Of a DNA stretch of 64,000 nt, positions 35,857-47,351 are shown piece after piece. Under the pieces are notes generated by a model. The model was not told the DNA's origin. It saw nothing but the letters and a program-made list of their open reading frames with translations, and searched no databases. How positions within the stretch are numbered: the first letter of the stretch is position 1; each line of letters starts with the position of its first letter. The stretch comes from Halorubrum sp. DM2 (GTDB lineage: Archaea; Halobacteriota; Halobacteria; Halobacteriales; Haloferacaceae). The DNA lies in NCBI RefSeq assembly GCF_901686465.1, contig NZ_LR594487.1, positions 1,857,650 to 1,921,649 of the forward strand. Reading direction: 5' to 3'. The translations under genes and the position numbers were made by a program.

Positions 35857-37686
35857 ATGGCACAAGCAGAACGCGAAGCGAAGGTGTACGTCAACGGGAG
35901 CCTCGTGGGCACCCACGAGAACCCGGACGAGCTCGCAGAACAGATCCGCGAGGCGCGCCGCCGCGGCGACGTGAGCGAGATGGTGAACGTCTCCGTGAAA
36001 GACCGGACCCGAGAGGTCATCGTCAACGCGGATGCGGGGCGGGCGCGACGTCCGCTCATCGTCGTCGAGAACGGCGAACCGCTCCTCGGCGACGAGGAGA
36101 TTGAGGCGCTCGAACGCGGCGACGTCGAGTTCGAGGACCTCGTCGAGCGCGGCTACGTCGAGTTTATCGACGCCGAGGAGGAGGAGGACATCCTCGTCGC
36201 CGTCGACGAGGAGGACGTGTCCGAGGACCACACGCACCTCGAGATCGACCCGCAACTGGTGTTCGGCATCGGCGCGGGGATGATCCCGTACCCCGAACAC
36301 AACGCGAGCCCCCGGATTACGATGGGCGCGGGGATGATGAAGCAGTCGCTCGGGCTCCCCTCCGCCAACTACCGGATCCGGCCGGACACGCGTCAGCACC
36401 TCCTGCACTACCCGCAGCTGGCGATGGTGAAGACGCAGACGTCCGACCAGATCAGCTTCGACAAGCGGCCGGCGGCGCAGAACTTCGTCGTCGCCGTGAT
36501 GTCCTACGAGGGGTTCAACATCGAGGACGCCTTGGTGATGAACCAGGGGTCGGTCGACCGCGCGCTCACCCGCTCGCACTTCTTCCGGACCTACGAGGGC
36601 GAGGAGCGGCGATACCCCGGCGGGCAGGAGGACCGCTTCGAGATCCCCGATCAGGACGTTCGCGGCGCGCGCGGCGAGGACGCCTACACCCACCTCGACG
36701 AGGACGGCCTCGTCAACCCCGAGACGAAAGTCGACGAGTCGTCGGTCCTGCTCGGCAAGACCAGTCCGCCGCGCTTCCTCGAAGAGCCGGACGACATGGG
36801 CGGACTCTCCCCACAGAAGCGTCGCGAGACCTCGGTCACGATGCGCTCGGGCGAGTCCGGCGTCGTCGACACGGTGACGCTGATGGAGGGCGAGGACGGC
36901 TCTAAGCTCTCGAAGGTGAAGGTGCGCGACCAGCGCGTCCCCGAACTGGGCGACAAGTTCGCGTCCCGACACGGCCAGAAGGGCGTCGTCGGCCACCTCG
37001 CGCCCCAAGAGGACATGCCGTTCACCGAGGAGGGGGTCGTCCCCGACCTCGTGATGAACCCGCACGCGCTGCCGTCGCGGATGACGGTCGGCCACGTGCT
37101 GGAGATGCTCGGCGGGAAGGTCGGTTCGCTCCGGGGCTCGCGGGTCGACGGGACGCCGTTCCAGGGCGAAGACGAGGAGGAGCTCCGCGACGGACTGGAG
37201 GACCACGGGTTCAAGTCCTCCGGCAAGGAGGTCATGTACTCCGGCGTCACCGGCGAGAAGATCGACGCCGAGATCTTCGTCGGGACGATCTTCTACCACA
37301 AGCTGTACCACATGGTGTCGAACAAGCTCCACGCCCGCTCGCGCGGGCCGGTTCAGGTGCTCACGCGCCAGCCGACCGAGGGGCGCGCCCGCGAGGGCGG
37401 GCTGCGCGTCGGGGAGATGGAGCGCGACACGATCATCGGCCACGGCGCGTCGATGGTGCTCAACGAGCGGCTGCTGGAGTCCTCGGACGCCGAGACGGTC
37501 CACGTCTCCGCGGAGACGGGGCTCGTCGCGGTCGAGGACCGCGAGCAGCGCCGCGTGTACGACCCGGTCACGGGCGACGAGGACGACATCCACGAGCTGG
37601 AGGTCAGCTACGCGTTCAAGCTGCTGCTCGACGAGATGATCGCCCTCGGCATCCGACCGAAACTCGAACTGGAGGACGCGATTTAG
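35857..37686 (+). CDS. rpoB1: DNA-directed RNA polymerase subunit B' (Rpo2C)
   Basis: 609 residues forming the hybrid-binding and wall part of the second-largest subunit. Conserved blocks: [69 protein letters not shown] and [16 protein letters not shown] at 35857 gives the usual start [14 protein letters not shown]. The gene abuts rpoA1 without a gap. Confidence 0.97.
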   Translation: MAQAEREAKVYVNGSLVGTHENPDELAEQIREARRRGDVSEMVNVSVKDRTREVIVNADAGRARRPLIVVENGEPLLGDEEIEALERGDVEFEDLVERGYVEFIDAEEEEDILVAVDEEDVSEDHTHLEIDPQLVFGIGAGMIPYPEHNASPRITMGAGMMKQSLGLPSANYRIRPDTRQHLLHYPQLAMVKTQTSDQISFDKRPAAQNFVVAVMSYEGFNIEDALVMNQGSVDRALTRSHFFRTYEGEERRYPGGQEDRFEIPDQDVRGARGEDAYTHLDEDGLVNPETKVDESSVLLGKTSPPRFLEEPDDMGGLSPQKRRETSVTMRSGESGVVDTVTLMEGEDGSKLSKVKVRDQRVPELGDKFASRHGQKGVVGHLAPQEDMPFTEEGVVPDLVMNPHALPSRMTVGHVLEMLGGKVGSLRGSRVDGTPFQGEDEEELRDGLEDHGFKSSGKEVMYSGVTGEKIDAEIFVGTIFYHKLYHMVSNKLHARSRGPVQVLTRQPTEGRAREGGLRVGEMERDTIIGHGASMVLNERLLESSDAETVHVSAETGLVAVEDREQRRVYDPVTGDEDDIHELEVSYAFKLLLDEMIALGIRPKLELEDAI

Positions 37687-40620
37687 ATGTCAATGCAAAC
37701 ACCGAAAGTGCTCGGCGGGATCGACTTCGGACTCATGGACCCGGAGACGTACCGGGACATGTCCGCGACGAAAGTGATCACGGCCGACACGTACGACGAC
37801 GACGGCTATCCGATCGACATGGGGCTGATGGACCCGCGACTGGGCGTTATCGACCCCGGACTGGAGTGTCGGACCTGCGGCTCGCACTCCGGCTCCTGTA
37901 ACGGCCACTTCGGCCACATCGAGCTGGCCGCGCCGGTCATCCACGTCGGCTTTACCAAGCTCATCCGGCGGCTGCTCCGCTCGACGTGTCGCGAGTGCGG
38001 GAAGCTCGCCTTGGACGAGGCGCAGCGCGACGAGTTCCGCGACCGCTACGAGCGGGCGAAGGAGCTCGGCGACGACGAACACGACGTGCTGAAGGCGGCC
38101 GTCCGGCAGGCCCGAAAGGCGTCCACCTGTCCGTTCTGTGGCGAGCCGCAGGCGGACATCAAACACGAGAAGCCGACCACCTACTACGAGGTCCAAGACG
38201 TTCTCTCGGGCGACTACTCCGAGCGCATCGCGGCCGCGATGCAGCCCGACGAGGAGGAGGACGACCCGGGCACCTCGCCACAGGAGCTGGCCGAGGAGAC
38301 GGACATCGCCCTCGACCGGATCAACGAGATCATGGCCGGCGAGTTCCGCCCGCGCAAGGATGACCGCCGCGCCATCGAGAAGGCGCTCGACGTCGATCTG
38401 ACCGAGGAGGACATGAACAAGCTGATGCCCTCGGACATCCGCGACTGGTTCGAGGACATCCCGGACGAGGATCTGGAGGTCCTCGGCATCGACTCCGAGC
38501 ACTCCCGCCCGGAGTGGATGATCCTGACGGTGCTGCCGGTCCCGCCGGTCACCACCCGACCCTCGATCACGCTGGACAACGGCCAGCGCTCCGAGGACGA
38601 CCTCACCCACAAGCTGGTCGACATCATCCGGATCAACCAGCGGTTCATGGAGAACCGCGAGGCGGGCGCGCCGCAGCTGATCATCGAGGACCTCTGGGAA
38701 CTCCTCCAGTACCACGTCACCACGTTCGTCGACAACGAGATCAGCGGGACGCCGCCGGCGCGACACCGCTCCGGTCGTCCCCTCAAGACCCTCAGCCAGC
38801 GGCTGAAGGGGAAGGAGGGCCGCTTCCGCGGCTCGCTTTCGGGGAAACGCGTCAACTTCTCCGCCCGGACCGTCATCTCGCCCGACCCGACGCTCTCGCT
38901 GAACGAGGTCGGCGTTCCGGACCGGGTCGCCATGGAGATGACCCAGACGCTCAACGTCACCGAGCGCAACGTCGAGGAGGCGCGCCAGTACGTCCGGAAC
39001 GGGCCGGAGGCCCACCCCGGAGCCAACTACGTGCGCCGCCCCGACGGTCGCCGGCTGAAGGTAACCGAGAAGAACTGCGAGGAGCTCGCCGAGAAGGTCG
39101 AGCCCGACTGGGAGGTGAACCGCCACCTCGTGGACGGCGACATCGTGATCTTCAACCGGCAGCCGTCGCTCCACCGGATGTCCATCATGGCCCACGAGGT
39201 CGTGGTGATGCCGTACAAGACGTTCCGGCTCAACACCGTCGTCTGTCCGCCGTACAACGCCGACTTCGACGGCGACGAGATGAACATGCACGCGCTGCAA
39301 AACGAGGAGGCTCGCGCCGAGGCGCGCGTCCTCATGCGCGTCCAAGAGCAGATCCTGAGCCCCCGCTTCGGCGGGAACATCATCGGCGCGATCCAAGACC
39401 ACATCTCCGGGACGTATCTGCTCACGCACTCGAACCCCGAGTTCACGGAGACGCAGGCGCTCGACCTGCTGCGCGCGACTCGCGTCGACGAGCTGCCCGA
39501 GGCGGACGGCGTCGACGACGAGGGCCGCGAGTACTGGACCGGTCGGACGCTGTTCTCGGAGCTGCTCCCCGACGATCTGGACCTGTCGTTCACGTCGTCG
39601 GCGGGCGACGACGTCGTCATCGAGGACGGCCAGCTGATCGAGGGCACCATCGACGAGGACGCGGTCGGCGCGTTCGGCGGCGAAGTCGTCGACACGCTCA
39701 CGAAGGAGTACGGCGAGACGCGCTCGCGCGTGTTCATCAACGAGATCGCGTCGCTGGCGATGCGCGCGATCATGAACTTCGGGTTCTCGATCGGGATCGA
39801 CGACGAGTCGATCCCGCCGGAGGCCGAAGAGCAGGTCGACGACGCGATCGAGAGCGCCTACGACCGCGTTCAGGAACTGATCGCGACCTACGAGGCCGGC
39901 GAGCTTGAGTCGCTTCCCGGGCGCGGCGTCGACGAGACGCTGGAGATGAAGATCATGCAGACGCTCGGGAAGGCCCGCGACTCGGCCGGGGAGATCGCCG
40001 ATCAGCACTTCGGCGACGACAACCCGGCGGTCGTGATGGCCCGCTCGGGTGCGCGTGGCTCGATGCTGAACCTGACGCAGATGGCCGGTTCCGTCGGCCA
40101 GCAGGCGGTCCGCGGCGAGCGGATCAACCGCGGCTACGAGGACCGGACGCTCTCTCACTACCGGCCGAACGACCTCTCTTCGGAGGCGCACGGCTTCGTG
40201 GAGAACTCCTACCGCGGCGGGCTCACCCCCGAGGAGTTCTTCTTCCACGCGATGGGCGGCCGCGAGGGGCTGGTCGACACGGCGGTCCGGACCTCCAAGT
40301 CCGGCTACCTCCAGCGTCGGCTCATCAACGCGCTCTCCGAGCTGGAGGCGCAGTACGACGGCACGGTCCGGGACACCTCGGGCCGGATCGTCCAGTTCGA
40401 GTTCGGCGAGGACGGCACCTCGCCGGTGAAGGTCTCTTCCGGCGAGGAGGACGGCATCGACGTCGACGGCATCGTCGACCGCGTCGTCGACGCCGAGTTC
40501 GAGTCCAGCGAGGAGAAAGAGCGGTTCCTCGGCGAGCGCGAGCCGCCGACGAACCTCTCGGAGCACGCCGGACCGGGCCTGAACAAGGCCGCCGAACTGG
40601 AGGTGGAGTCGGATGACTGA
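37687..40620 (+). CDS. rpoA1: DNA-directed RNA polymerase subunit A' (Rpo1N)
   Basis: 977 residues carrying the active site. N-terminal zinc sites ([17 protein letters not shown], then CRECGK and CPFCGE), the [15 protein letters not shown] and [11 protein letters not shown] blocks, and the catalytic Mg-binding [10 protein letters not shown]. The end (residues about 860-977) has an acidic extension typical of halophiles. It overlaps rpoA2 by 8 nt in another frame, so termination and reinitiation are coupled. Confidence 0.97.
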   Translation: MSMQTPKVLGGIDFGLMDPETYRDMSATKVITADTYDDDGYPIDMGLMDPRLGVIDPGLECRTCGSHSGSCNGHFGHIELAAPVIHVGFTKLIRRLLRSTCRECGKLALDEAQRDEFRDRYERAKELGDDEHDVLKAAVRQARKASTCPFCGEPQADIKHEKPTTYYEVQDVLSGDYSERIAAAMQPDEEEDDPGTSPQELAEETDIALDRINEIMAGEFRPRKDDRRAIEKALDVDLTEEDMNKLMPSDIRDWFEDIPDEDLEVLGIDSEHSRPEWMILTVLPVPPVTTRPSITLDNGQRSEDDLTHKLVDIIRINQRFMENREAGAPQLIIEDLWELLQYHVTTFVDNEISGTPPARHRSGRPLKTLSQRLKGKEGRFRGSLSGKRVNFSARTVISPDPTLSLNEVGVPDRVAMEMTQTLNVTERNVEEARQYVRNGPEAHPGANYVRRPDGRRLKVTEKNCEELAEKVEPDWEVNRHLVDGDIVIFNRQPSLHRMSIMAHEVVVMPYKTFRLNTVVCPPYNADFDGDEMNMHALQNEEARAEARVLMRVQEQILSPRFGGNIIGAIQDHISGTYLLTHSNPEFTETQALDLLRATRVDELPEADGVDDEGREYWTGRTLFSELLPDDLDLSFTSSAGDDVVIEDGQLIEGTIDEDAVGAFGGEVVDTLTKEYGETRSRVFINEIASLAMRAIMNFGFSIGIDDESIPPEAEEQVDDAIESAYDRVQELIATYEAGELESLPGRGVDETLEMKIMQTLGKARDSAGEIADQHFGDDNPAVVMARSGARGSMLNLTQMAGSVGQQAVRGERINRGYEDRTLSHYRPNDLSSEAHGFVENSYRGGLTPEEFFFHAMGGREGLVDTAVRTSKSGYLQRRLINALSELEAQYDGTVRDTSGRIVQFEFGEDGTSPVKVSSGEEDGIDVDGIVDRVVDAEFESSEEKERFLGEREPPTNLSEHAGPGLNKAAELEVESDD

Positions 40621-41827
40621 ATACGACCACGTCACCGACGACATGGAGGCGGTCGTCGAGGCGACCGAGCTCCCCCGCCGGCTCAAGACGAAGGTGTACG
40701 AGGCGCTCGACCGCAAGGCCGAGGAGACCGGCGAGGTCACCATCGAGCAGGCGACGGACGTCGTCGAGGGCGTCGAGAACCGCTACGAGCAGACGCGGGT
40801 CGACCCCTTGGATCCGGTGGGCACCGTCTCGGCGCAGTCGATCGGCGAGCCCGGGACGCAGATGACGATGAACACGTTCCACTACGCCGGCGTCGCCGAG
40901 ATCGACGTCACGCAGGGGCTGCCGCGGCTCATCGAGCTAGTGGACGCCCGGAAGACGCCGGACACGCCGATGATGACGGTGTATCTCGAAGAGGAGTACG
41001 CGACCGACCGCGAGAAGGCTCACGAGGTCGTCTGGTCGATCGAGGCGACGCGCATCCTCGCGCTCGGCGACGTGTCGACGAACGTCGCGGACATGCTGGT
41101 CCGGATCGACCTGAACGACGACACGCTCTTAGAGCGGTGGCCGACCCACTCGAACCCCGCTGAGATCGCGGAGATCATCGCGGAGACGATCGAGGACGCG
41201 CTCGGCGTGAACGCCCGGCAGTCGGGCACCGTGGTCGAGTTCGGTCCCAACGAGCCGAGCTACCGCGAGCTGCTCCAGCTCGTCGAGCGGCTCCGCGAGA
41301 TCGTCTTCAAGGGGATCGAGGAGATCGAACGCGTCGTCATCCGCAAAGAGGAGATCGACGGCGGCGAGGAGTTCGTCCTCTACACCGAGGGGTCGGCGTT
41401 CGGCGACACCCTCGCGATCGAGGGCGTCGACGCCTCCCGGTCGACGTGTAACAACATCCACGAGATCTACCGGAACCTCGGCGTCGAGGCGGCCCGCGAG
41501 ACCATCATCGACGAGACGAAGAACACGCTCGAAGAGCAGGGGCTCGACGACGTGAACGTCCGGCACCTCATGCTCGTCGCGGACATCATGACGAACAACG
41601 GCGAGATCGAGTCGATCGGCCGGCACGGTATCTCCGGTAACAAGGACTCGGTCCTCGCGCGCGCGGCGTTCGAGGTGACGGTGAACCACCTGCTCGACGC
41701 CGCGATCCACGGCGAGTACGACGAGCTCGACGGCGTCATCGAGAACGTCATCGCCGGTAAGCCCATCTCGATGGGGACCGGCGACGTCGACCTCCGGATG
41801 GGGTCGCGTGTCGTGAGCGACGACTGA
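40613..41827 (+). CDS. rpoA2: DNA-directed RNA polymerase subunit A'' (Rpo1C)
   Basis: 404 residues, the C-terminal part of the largest subunit with the trigger loop and clamp: [20 protein letters not shown] and [20 protein letters not shown] are the conserved bridge/trigger-loop region. The end [13 protein letters not shown] is followed by the nusA start, which shares one base with the stop codon. Confidence 0.97.
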   Translation: MTEYDHVTDDMEAVVEATELPRRLKTKVYEALDRKAEETGEVTIEQATDVVEGVENRYEQTRVDPLDPVGTVSAQSIGEPGTQMTMNTFHYAGVAEIDVTQGLPRLIELVDARKTPDTPMMTVYLEEEYATDREKAHEVVWSIEATRILALGDVSTNVADMLVRIDLNDDTLLERWPTHSNPAEIAEIIAETIEDALGVNARQSGTVVEFGPNEPSYRELLQLVERLREIVFKGIEEIERVVIRKEEIDGGEEFVLYTEGSAFGDTLAIEGVDASRSTCNNIHEIYRNLGVEAARETIIDETKNTLEEQGLDDVNVRHLMLVADIMTNNGEIESIGRHGISGNKDSVLARAAFEVTVNHLLDAAIHGEYDELDGVIENVIAGKPISMGTGDVDLRMGSRVVSDD

Positions 41828-42246
41828 TGCGCGTCGAGCTCTCCGACGAGGCGCGGCGCTACATCGGTCGGTTCGACGAGCTGACCGGCGTCACGCCGAC
41901 CGACTGCCTCGTGGAGGGCGACCGCCTCGTGTTCGTGGTGCCCGCGGGCGAGATGGCGGCCGCGATCGGACAGGGCGGCGAGACCGTCGCGGAGGCCGAA
42001 CGCCGGCTCGCGAAGTCGATCGAACTGGTCGAGGACGCGGACACCGCCGAGGCGTTCGTCGCGAGCACGCTCGCGCCGGCGGCCGTCAACGCCGTCACCA
42101 TCTCAGAGCAGACCGATCGCGTGGCGTACGTCGAGGTCCCCGAGGCGGACCGCGGCGTCGCCATCGGCGCGGACGGGGCGAACATCGAGACCGCGCGCCG
42201 GCTCGCGGAGCGGCACTACGACGTCGACGACGTACAGCTGACCTGA
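41827..42246 (+). CDS. nusA: NusA-like KH-domain transcription factor
   Basis: 139 residues, the short archaeal NusA with two KH domains and no S1 or N-terminal polymerase-binding domain. GxxG-type loops occur in AAAIGQGGETVAEAERR and GVAIGADGANIETARRL. Probably binds nascent RNA near polymerase. It closes the rpo part of the cluster. Confidence 0.95.
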   Translation: MRVELSDEARRYIGRFDELTGVTPTDCLVEGDRLVFVVPAGEMAAAIGQGGETVAEAERRLAKSIELVEDADTAEAFVASTLAPAAVNAVTISEQTDRVAYVEVPEADRGVAIGADGANIETARRLAERHYDVDDVQLT

Positions 42247-42383
42247 CGCGTCCCGCTCTCGTTTCGCCTGCGAGGGCGGCGAACGTTCGGGGGTCGGTCG
42301 CCCTGACTGATCGCACGAACGACGACGTCTCGCGCCGGCTTATCGGCTCAACGTTGTTTTGCGTCCGTCGTTCGATCCGTGAG

Positions 42384-42431
42384 ACGCCCTCAGATCCTCC
42401 GAGCGATACCTCTCGACGGATCTGAGGGCGT
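42384..42431 (+). other. 14-bp stem-loop between nusA and rps12
   Basis: ACGCCCTCAGATCC (42384-42397) pairs perfectly with GGATCTGAGGGCGT (42418-42431) around a 20-nt loop that has an inner CGAG/CTCG pair. It stands 137 bp after nusA and ends 23 bp before the rps12 TATA box. It could end rpo transcripts or protect their 3' end; there is no long T tract after it. Confidence 0.65.
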
Positions 42432-42453
42432 TTCGCGTCGGAGAAAGACGACG

Positions 42454-42462
42454 CTTAAGTAG
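42454..42462 (+). promoter_or_regulatory. TATA box of rps12
   Basis: CTTAAGTAG centred about 28 nt before the ATG at 42486. It implies that rps12-rps7 can be transcribed without a leader, independently of the rpo genes. Confidence 0.65.
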
Positions 42463-42485
42463 CTCCGTTCGGAAGTGGATGTACG

Positions 42486-42914
42486 ATGGCGAACGGCAAG
42501 TACGCGGCCCGTAAGCTCAAAAAGGACCGGCAGAAGCGTCGCTGGTCCGACTCCGAGTACGCTCGGCGCGAGCGCGGGCTCAAAAAGAAGTCCGACCCGC
42601 TTGAGGGTGCCCCGCAGGCGCGCGGCATCGTCTTGGAAAAGGTCGGCATCGAGGCAAAGCAGCCGAACTCGGCGATCCGAAAGTGCGTCCGGGTTCAGCT
42701 CATCAAAAACGGGAAACAGGTCACCGCGTTCTGTCCCGGTGACGGCGCGATTTCCTTCATCGACGAACACGACGAGGTCACGATCGCCGGGATCGGCGGC
42801 GCGAAGGGTCGCGCGATGGGCGACCTCTCCGGCGTCAACTACAAGGTCGAGAAGGTCAACGGCGTGTCGATGATCGAACTGGTTCGCGGGAACGCGGAGA
42901 AACCGGTCAGATGA
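42486..42914 (+). CDS. rps12: 30S ribosomal protein S12 (uS12)
   Basis: 142 residues, decoding-centre protein. Conserved [20 protein letters not shown] and [18 protein letters not shown] are present, and the archaeal N-terminal block [20 protein letters not shown] precedes them. Its stop overlaps the rps7 start by 4 nt. Confidence 0.97.
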   Translation: MANGKYAARKLKKDRQKRRWSDSEYARRERGLKKKSDPLEGAPQARGIVLEKVGIEAKQPNSAIRKCVRVQLIKNGKQVTAFCPGDGAISFIDEHDEVTIAGIGGAKGRAMGDLSGVNYKVEKVNGVSMIELVRGNAEKPVR

Positions 42915-43564
42915 GCGGTGAGGAGACCGAGGCGGCGTCCGGCGAGGACGTCGCCGCCGACGAGCCGGATCCGGACGCGCCCGCGTCCAGCGAGGCCGCA
43001 AACGAGAACGCCAAGCTGTTCGGCGTCTGGGATGTCACCGAGATCGCCTACGAGGACCCCTCGACGAAGCGGTACATGACGGTGACGCCCATCGCGCACA
43101 CGATGGGTCGCCACGCGTCCAAGCAGTTCAAGAAGTCCGAAATTTCCCTCGTCGAGCGGCTGATCAACCGCCTGATGCAGACCGACGAGAACACGGGGAA
43201 GAAACAGCAGGCGACGCGGATCGTCCGTGACGCCTTCGATATCGTTCACGAGCGGACCGAGGAGAACCCGGTCCAGATCCTCGTGACGGCCGTCGAGAAC
43301 GCCGCGCCTCGCGAGGAGACCGTCCGCCTGAAGTACGGCGGCATCTCCGTCCCGAAGGCCGTCGACGTCGCGCCCCAGCGCCGCGTCGACCAGGCGCTGC
43401 TTTTCATCTCTGACGGCGTCGCCAGCGCGACGTACAAGTCGACGACCTCGGCCGCCGAGGCGCTCGCGAACGAACTGATCTCCGCCGCCGACTACGACGT
43501 CGAGGCCTCCTACTCCATCTCGCAGAAGGAAGAGCGCGAACGCGTCGCCGCTGCGGCCCGCTGA
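42911..43564 (+). CDS. rps7: 30S ribosomal protein S7 (uS7)
   Basis: 217 residues. An acidic N-terminal tail of about 35 residues precedes the S7 core ([60 protein letters not shown]). The core contains the 16S rRNA-binding basic patch. In many archaea the elongation factor 2 gene follows; here it does not. Confidence 0.96.
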   Translation: MSGEETEAASGEDVAADEPDPDAPASSEAANENAKLFGVWDVTEIAYEDPSTKRYMTVTPIAHTMGRHASKQFKKSEISLVERLINRLMQTDENTGKKQQATRIVRDAFDIVHERTEENPVQILVTAVENAAPREETVRLKYGGISVPKAVDVAPQRRVDQALLFISDGVASATYKSTTSAAEALANELISAADYDVEASYSISQKEERERVAAAAR

Positions 43565-43727
43565 CGTCGGACCGACCGACGGGCCGTTTCTCTCCGACTC
43601 GCTACGCCGACTACCGGCGGGTCCGTCGACACGTCCCGAGGGCCGCGCTTGACGACCGCTCGCGTCACCAGTCGCGGCGAACGTTTCACGGCTGCGACAC
43701 CTACTTACCGCTGGTCTAATGACACCC

Positions 43728-45041
43728 ATGGGTATGGCGAACACACTCACGCGGTCGTGGAACCGGTATCGCGCGGTACCGATCGTCTACCGGATCGGGC
43801 TGGCCTTCGCGCTCGGCTCGCTCGTCGGACTCGCGGTGGGGCAGCCCGCGACGGCGCTCCAGCCGCTCGGCGACCTGTTCGTGAACCTCCTGAGCATGCT
43901 GATCGTCCCCATCGTCGTGTTCACCCTCCTGATGGGGGCGCGCCGGCTCTCGCCGAGCAACCTCGGTAAGATCGGCGGGCAGGTGGTCGGCTTGTACGCC
44001 CTCACCTCGGCCGCGGCGGTCGGCTTCGGACTGCTGGTCGCGAACCTCATCGACCCCGGGGTCAACCTCGAATTGGGTGACGCGGAGGCACAGACCGCGG
44101 AAGCGCCCGACATCGTCGAGGTGATTCTGGGGATCGTCCCCCAGAACCCCATCGGCGCGATGGCCTCGGGTGACATCCTCCCGACCATTTTCTTCGTCAT
44201 CGTGTTCGGCATCGCGTTGGCGCTCGTCGAGCAGTCCACCGACTCGCCGGACATCCGAAACGGGGTCGAGTCGTTCTACGACCTCGCGGAGGCCGGGGCC
44301 GAGGCGATGTTCAAGGTGGTCTGGGGCGTGATGGAGTACGGCGTCGTCGGCGTGTTCGCCCTGATGGCGGCTGTGTTCGGGCGGGCGGGCGTCGACGCCA
44401 TCGTCCCGTTCGCGCTGCTCATCGCGGCGCTCGCGATCGCCGTGGTCGCTCACATCGCGGTCGTTCACCTCGCCGTCCTCGTGCGGCTGCTCGCCGGACA
44501 GTCGCCGGTCGCGTTCCTCACGGGCGGTCGCGACGCGCTCATCACCGCCCTGTCGATCCGCTCCTCGTCCGGGACGCTGCCCGTGACGATGGCGAACGCC
44601 GACGACAACTTCCACATTGACGAGGGGGTGTACAGCTTCTCCCTGCCGCTCGGCGCGACGATCAACATGGACGGTACCGCGCTGTATCAGGGCGTGGCTG
44701 CGGTGTTCGCCGCGAACCTTGTCGGCGTCCAGCTCACCATCGCCGAGCAGGCGACGGTCGTGCTCGTCGCCGTGCTGGCGAGCGTCGGCGCGGCCGGCGT
44801 CCCGGGGACCGGACTCATCATGCTGACGCTCGTGTTGACACAGCTCGGACTTCCGCTCGAAGTCGTCGGGTTCGTCGCCGGCGTGGACCCGATACTGGAC
44901 CGGTTGCGGACGATGACGAACATCAGCGGCGACCTCGCGGTGACGACGGTCGTCGCGAAGTGGAACGACGCCGTCGACTTCTCGCGGGGCGCGTGGGTCG
45001 GCGAGAGCGGTGACCCCGGCGTCGCCGCTGGCGACGACTGA
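43728..45041 (+). CDS. Dicarboxylate/amino acid:cation symporter (DAACS family)
   Basis: 437 residues, sodium- or proton-coupled importer of the GltP/DctA type. Signatures: the serine-rich hairpin loop (IRSSSGTLPVTMANAD) and the NMDGT motif (LPLGATINMDGTALYQ), with eight membrane helices and two hairpins. Three in-frame ATGs exist (43719, 43728, 43734); a TATA-like CTACTTACC near 43700 favours one of the last two. It occupies the place where tef2 would stand in the str operon. Confidence 0.9.
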   Translation: MGMANTLTRSWNRYRAVPIVYRIGLAFALGSLVGLAVGQPATALQPLGDLFVNLLSMLIVPIVVFTLLMGARRLSPSNLGKIGGQVVGLYALTSAAAVGFGLLVANLIDPGVNLELGDAEAQTAEAPDIVEVILGIVPQNPIGAMASGDILPTIFFVIVFGIALALVEQSTDSPDIRNGVESFYDLAEAGAEAMFKVVWGVMEYGVVGVFALMAAVFGRAGVDAIVPFALLIAALAIAVVAHIAVVHLAVLVRLLAGQSPVAFLTGGRDALITALSIRSSSGTLPVTMANADDNFHIDEGVYSFSLPLGATINMDGTALYQGVAAVFAANLVGVQLTIAEQATVVLVAVLASVGAAGVPGTGLIMLTLVLTQLGLPLEVVGFVAGVDPILDRLRTMTNISGDLAVTTVVAKWNDAVDFSRGAWVGESGDPGVAAGDD

Positions 45042-45055
45042 AAAAAGAGAAATCG
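45041..45055 (-). terminator. T-rich terminator of the aconitase gene
   Basis: On the minus strand the sequence GATTTCTCTTTTTTC starts about 36 nt after the aconitase stop codon. Such T tracts end transcription in archaea. It overlaps the last base of the convergent symporter gene. Confidence 0.6.
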
Positions 45056-45090
45056 GTCTTTCGCTCGGGCGGTCGGCGTCGACTGTGCGC

Positions 45091-47076
45091 TCAGTCGTCG
45101 GCCGGCGTCGCGCCGGAGCCGTCGTCGACGTGCTGCTGTTTGACCCACGAGAGCTTGCCGCCCGCCGAGAGGATCTCGCGCTCGCGCTCGGAGGCGTCGA
45201 GGTCGGCGGTGAACTCCCACTCGCCGTTGACGCTCACGGTGAACTCCTCCTGCCCGGAGGAGACGCCCGCGGGCACGTCGTCGACGATGTGGAGGTCGTC
45301 GCCCTGGTCGATCCGCTCGTACGTCTCCGCGTCGATCGCCAGCGGGACGATCCCGAAGTTGAACAGGTTCGCCTTGTGGATGCGGGCGAAGCTCTGCGCG
45401 AAGACCGCCTCGATGCCGAGGTACATCGGACAGAGGGCGGCGTGTTCGCGCGAGGAGCCCTGGCCGTAGTTCTCGCCGGCCACGAGGACGCCGCCGTCGG
45501 CGGCGAGCGCGCGCTCGGCGAACGTGTCGTCGACGCGCGAGAGCGTGAACTCGGAGAGCTTCTCGATGTTCGAGCGGAACTTCAGGATGTCCGCCGTCGC
45601 CGGGATGATGTGGTCGGTGGTGATGTTGTCCTCCATCTTGAGGAGGGCCTCACCGCCGTCCACGTCGATGTCGTCTTTCAGCGGCACGTCGCCGATGTTC
45701 GGCCCCTTGACGAGCCCGTCGTCGATCGCCTCGTCGGGCGAGATGATGTCGGAGTCGTCCTTCCCCATCCCGGGACCGTACTTCGTCCCCATCTCTAGGC
45801 CGGGCGCTTCGAGGTCGCCGAGCTCGTCCGCGAGGTCGCGGGGGTCGACGATCTCGCCGGTGATGGCCGCCGCGGTGGCGACCTCGGGCGAGCAGAGGAA
45901 GACGGAGTCGTCCTCGATGCCGGAACGCCCCTCGAAGTTGCGGTTGAAGGTACGCAGCGAGACGGAGTCGGAGGCGGGCACGTGGCCGATACCGATACAT
46001 GCGCCGCAGGTCGCCTCGGAGAAGTTGACGCCGGCCGCCATCATCTCCGCGGTCCAGCCCTCGCGGGCCAGCATCTCGGAGGCCTGCTTCGAGCCGGGCG
46101 CGACGATCATCTCGGTCTGCTTCGCGACCTCGCGGTCCTCCAGCATCTTCGCGCTGGGGAGGATGTCCTCGTAGGCACCGTTGGTACAGGAGCCGACGAT
46201 GACCTGCTCGACGTCGGTCCCCTCGTACTCGCTGACGGGGGCGACGTTGTCGGGCATCGAGGGCGCGGCCACGAGCGGTTCGAGCTCGTTCAAGTCGACC
46301 TCGACCGTCTCGGCGTACTCCGCGTCGTCGTCGGGCTGGAGGTCGACGTACTCCTCCTCGCGGTCCTGACGCGCGAGCCAGTCTTTCGTCTTCTCGTCGG
46401 TCGCGAAGATCGAGGAGGTCGCGCCGAGCTCGGTGCCGAGGTTCGTGATCGTGGTGCGCTCGGGGATCGAGAGCTTCTCGGCTCCCGGTCCGGTGTACTC
46501 GAAGATCTTGCCCACGCCGCCCTTGACGGTCAGCTCGCCGAGCAGGTGGAGCGCGACGTCCTTGGCGGTCGCCCACTCGGGGAGCTCGCCTTCGAGGTGG
46601 ACGTTGACGACTTCCGGCATCTCGACGTAGTAGGGGCCGCCGCCCATCGCGACGGCGATGTCGAGCCCGCCCGCGCCGATCGCGAGTTGGCCGAGGCCGC
46701 CGGGCGTCGGCGTGTGCGAGTCGGAGCCGAGCAGCGTCTTGCCGGGCGCGGCGAAGTTCTCCTTGTGGACCTGGTGGCAGATCCCGTTGCCGGGGCGGGA
46801 GAAGTACGCGCCGTACGTGCCCGCCGCCGAGCGGAGGAACCGGTGGTCGTCGGTGTTCTTGAAGTCGAACTGGTACGTCTGGTGGTCGCAGTACTGCGCG
46901 GCCAGCTCCGTCTGGACCTCGTCCAGATCGAGGGCCTCGAACTGGAGCCACACCATCGTCCCCGTCGTGTCCTGCGTCAGCACCTGATCGATCTCGATAC
47001 CGATCTCCTCGCCGGGCGTCAGCTCGCCCTCGACGAGATGGTCATCGAGGATCTTCTCCGTAATCGTTTGTCCCAT
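45091..47076 (-). CDS. acn: Aconitate hydratase
   Basis: TCA-cycle enzyme interconverting citrate and isocitrate. 661 residues of the single-chain aconitase/IPM-isomerase type: GSDSHTPTPGGLGQLAIGAG, the cluster cysteines in GSCTNGAYED and ATCGACIGIGHVP, and the C-terminal swivel domain with NYGQGSSREHAALCPMYLG. Three Fe-S cysteines are visible. A TATA box about 30 nt upstream suggests a leaderless transcript. Confidence 0.95.
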   Translation of the reverse strand: MGQTITEKILDDHLVEGELTPGEEIGIEIDQVLTQDTTGTMVWLQFEALDLDEVQTELAAQYCDHQTYQFDFKNTDDHRFLRSAAGTYGAYFSRPGNGICHQVHKENFAAPGKTLLGSDSHTPTPGGLGQLAIGAGGLDIAVAMGGGPYYVEMPEVVNVHLEGELPEWATAKDVALHLLGELTVKGGVGKIFEYTGPGAEKLSIPERTTITNLGTELGATSSIFATDEKTKDWLARQDREEEYVDLQPDDDAEYAETVEVDLNELEPLVAAPSMPDNVAPVSEYEGTDVEQVIVGSCTNGAYEDILPSAKMLEDREVAKQTEMIVAPGSKQASEMLAREGWTAEMMAAGVNFSEATCGACIGIGHVPASDSVSLRTFNRNFEGRSGIEDDSVFLCSPEVATAAAITGEIVDPRDLADELGDLEAPGLEMGTKYGPGMGKDDSDIISPDEAIDDGLVKGPNIGDVPLKDDIDVDGGEALLKMEDNITTDHIIPATADILKFRSNIEKLSEFTLSRVDDTFAERALAADGGVLVAGENYGQGSSREHAALCPMYLGIEAVFAQSFARIHKANLFNFGIVPLAIDAETYERIDQGDDLHIVDDVPAGVSSGQEEFTVSVNGEWEFTADLDASEREREILSAGGKLSWVKQQHVDDGSGATPADD

Positions 47077-47102
47077 ATCACGCGAAGATGGCTCTCCCGT
47101 GG

Positions 47103-47110
47103 ATATAAAA
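47103..47110 (-). promoter_or_regulatory. TATA box of acn
   Basis: TTTTATAT on the minus strand, centred about 30 nt upstream of the ATG at 47076. The remaining sequence to the dut gene (47111-47351) shows only a small TTCAC-C-GTGAA dyad (47188-47198). Confidence 0.7.
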
Positions 47111-47351
47111 CCCGCGAGTTTCCCGAAGATCGACCGTGTTAGATCCCCTGATGCGGCAACGATCGCTGTAATCTCCGCGTGGTACCATTCACCGTGAAAT
47201 ACGTATCCGTGGTGACCCTTTTAGGTCATTAAATGCCTGAAACGGCAAAATTCGACCGCTTCAGCGGTTCCGGAGATACCCGCCGCTTCGGCCGCGATTG
47301 CGCCGGAGCGCGGGCGACACCGTTTAGGCTCGCCCGTGGTTCCGAACGCGC

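Noticed and set aside
37690-40743. Very long open frame (1017 codons) antisense to rpoA1, and similar ones antisense to mutS (21889-23751), rpoB1 (35461-37593) and aconitase (45982-47142)
   Set aside because: High-GC codon use leaves antisense frames open; the proteins are Arg/Val-rich low-complexity and match no family, while the sense genes are certain.
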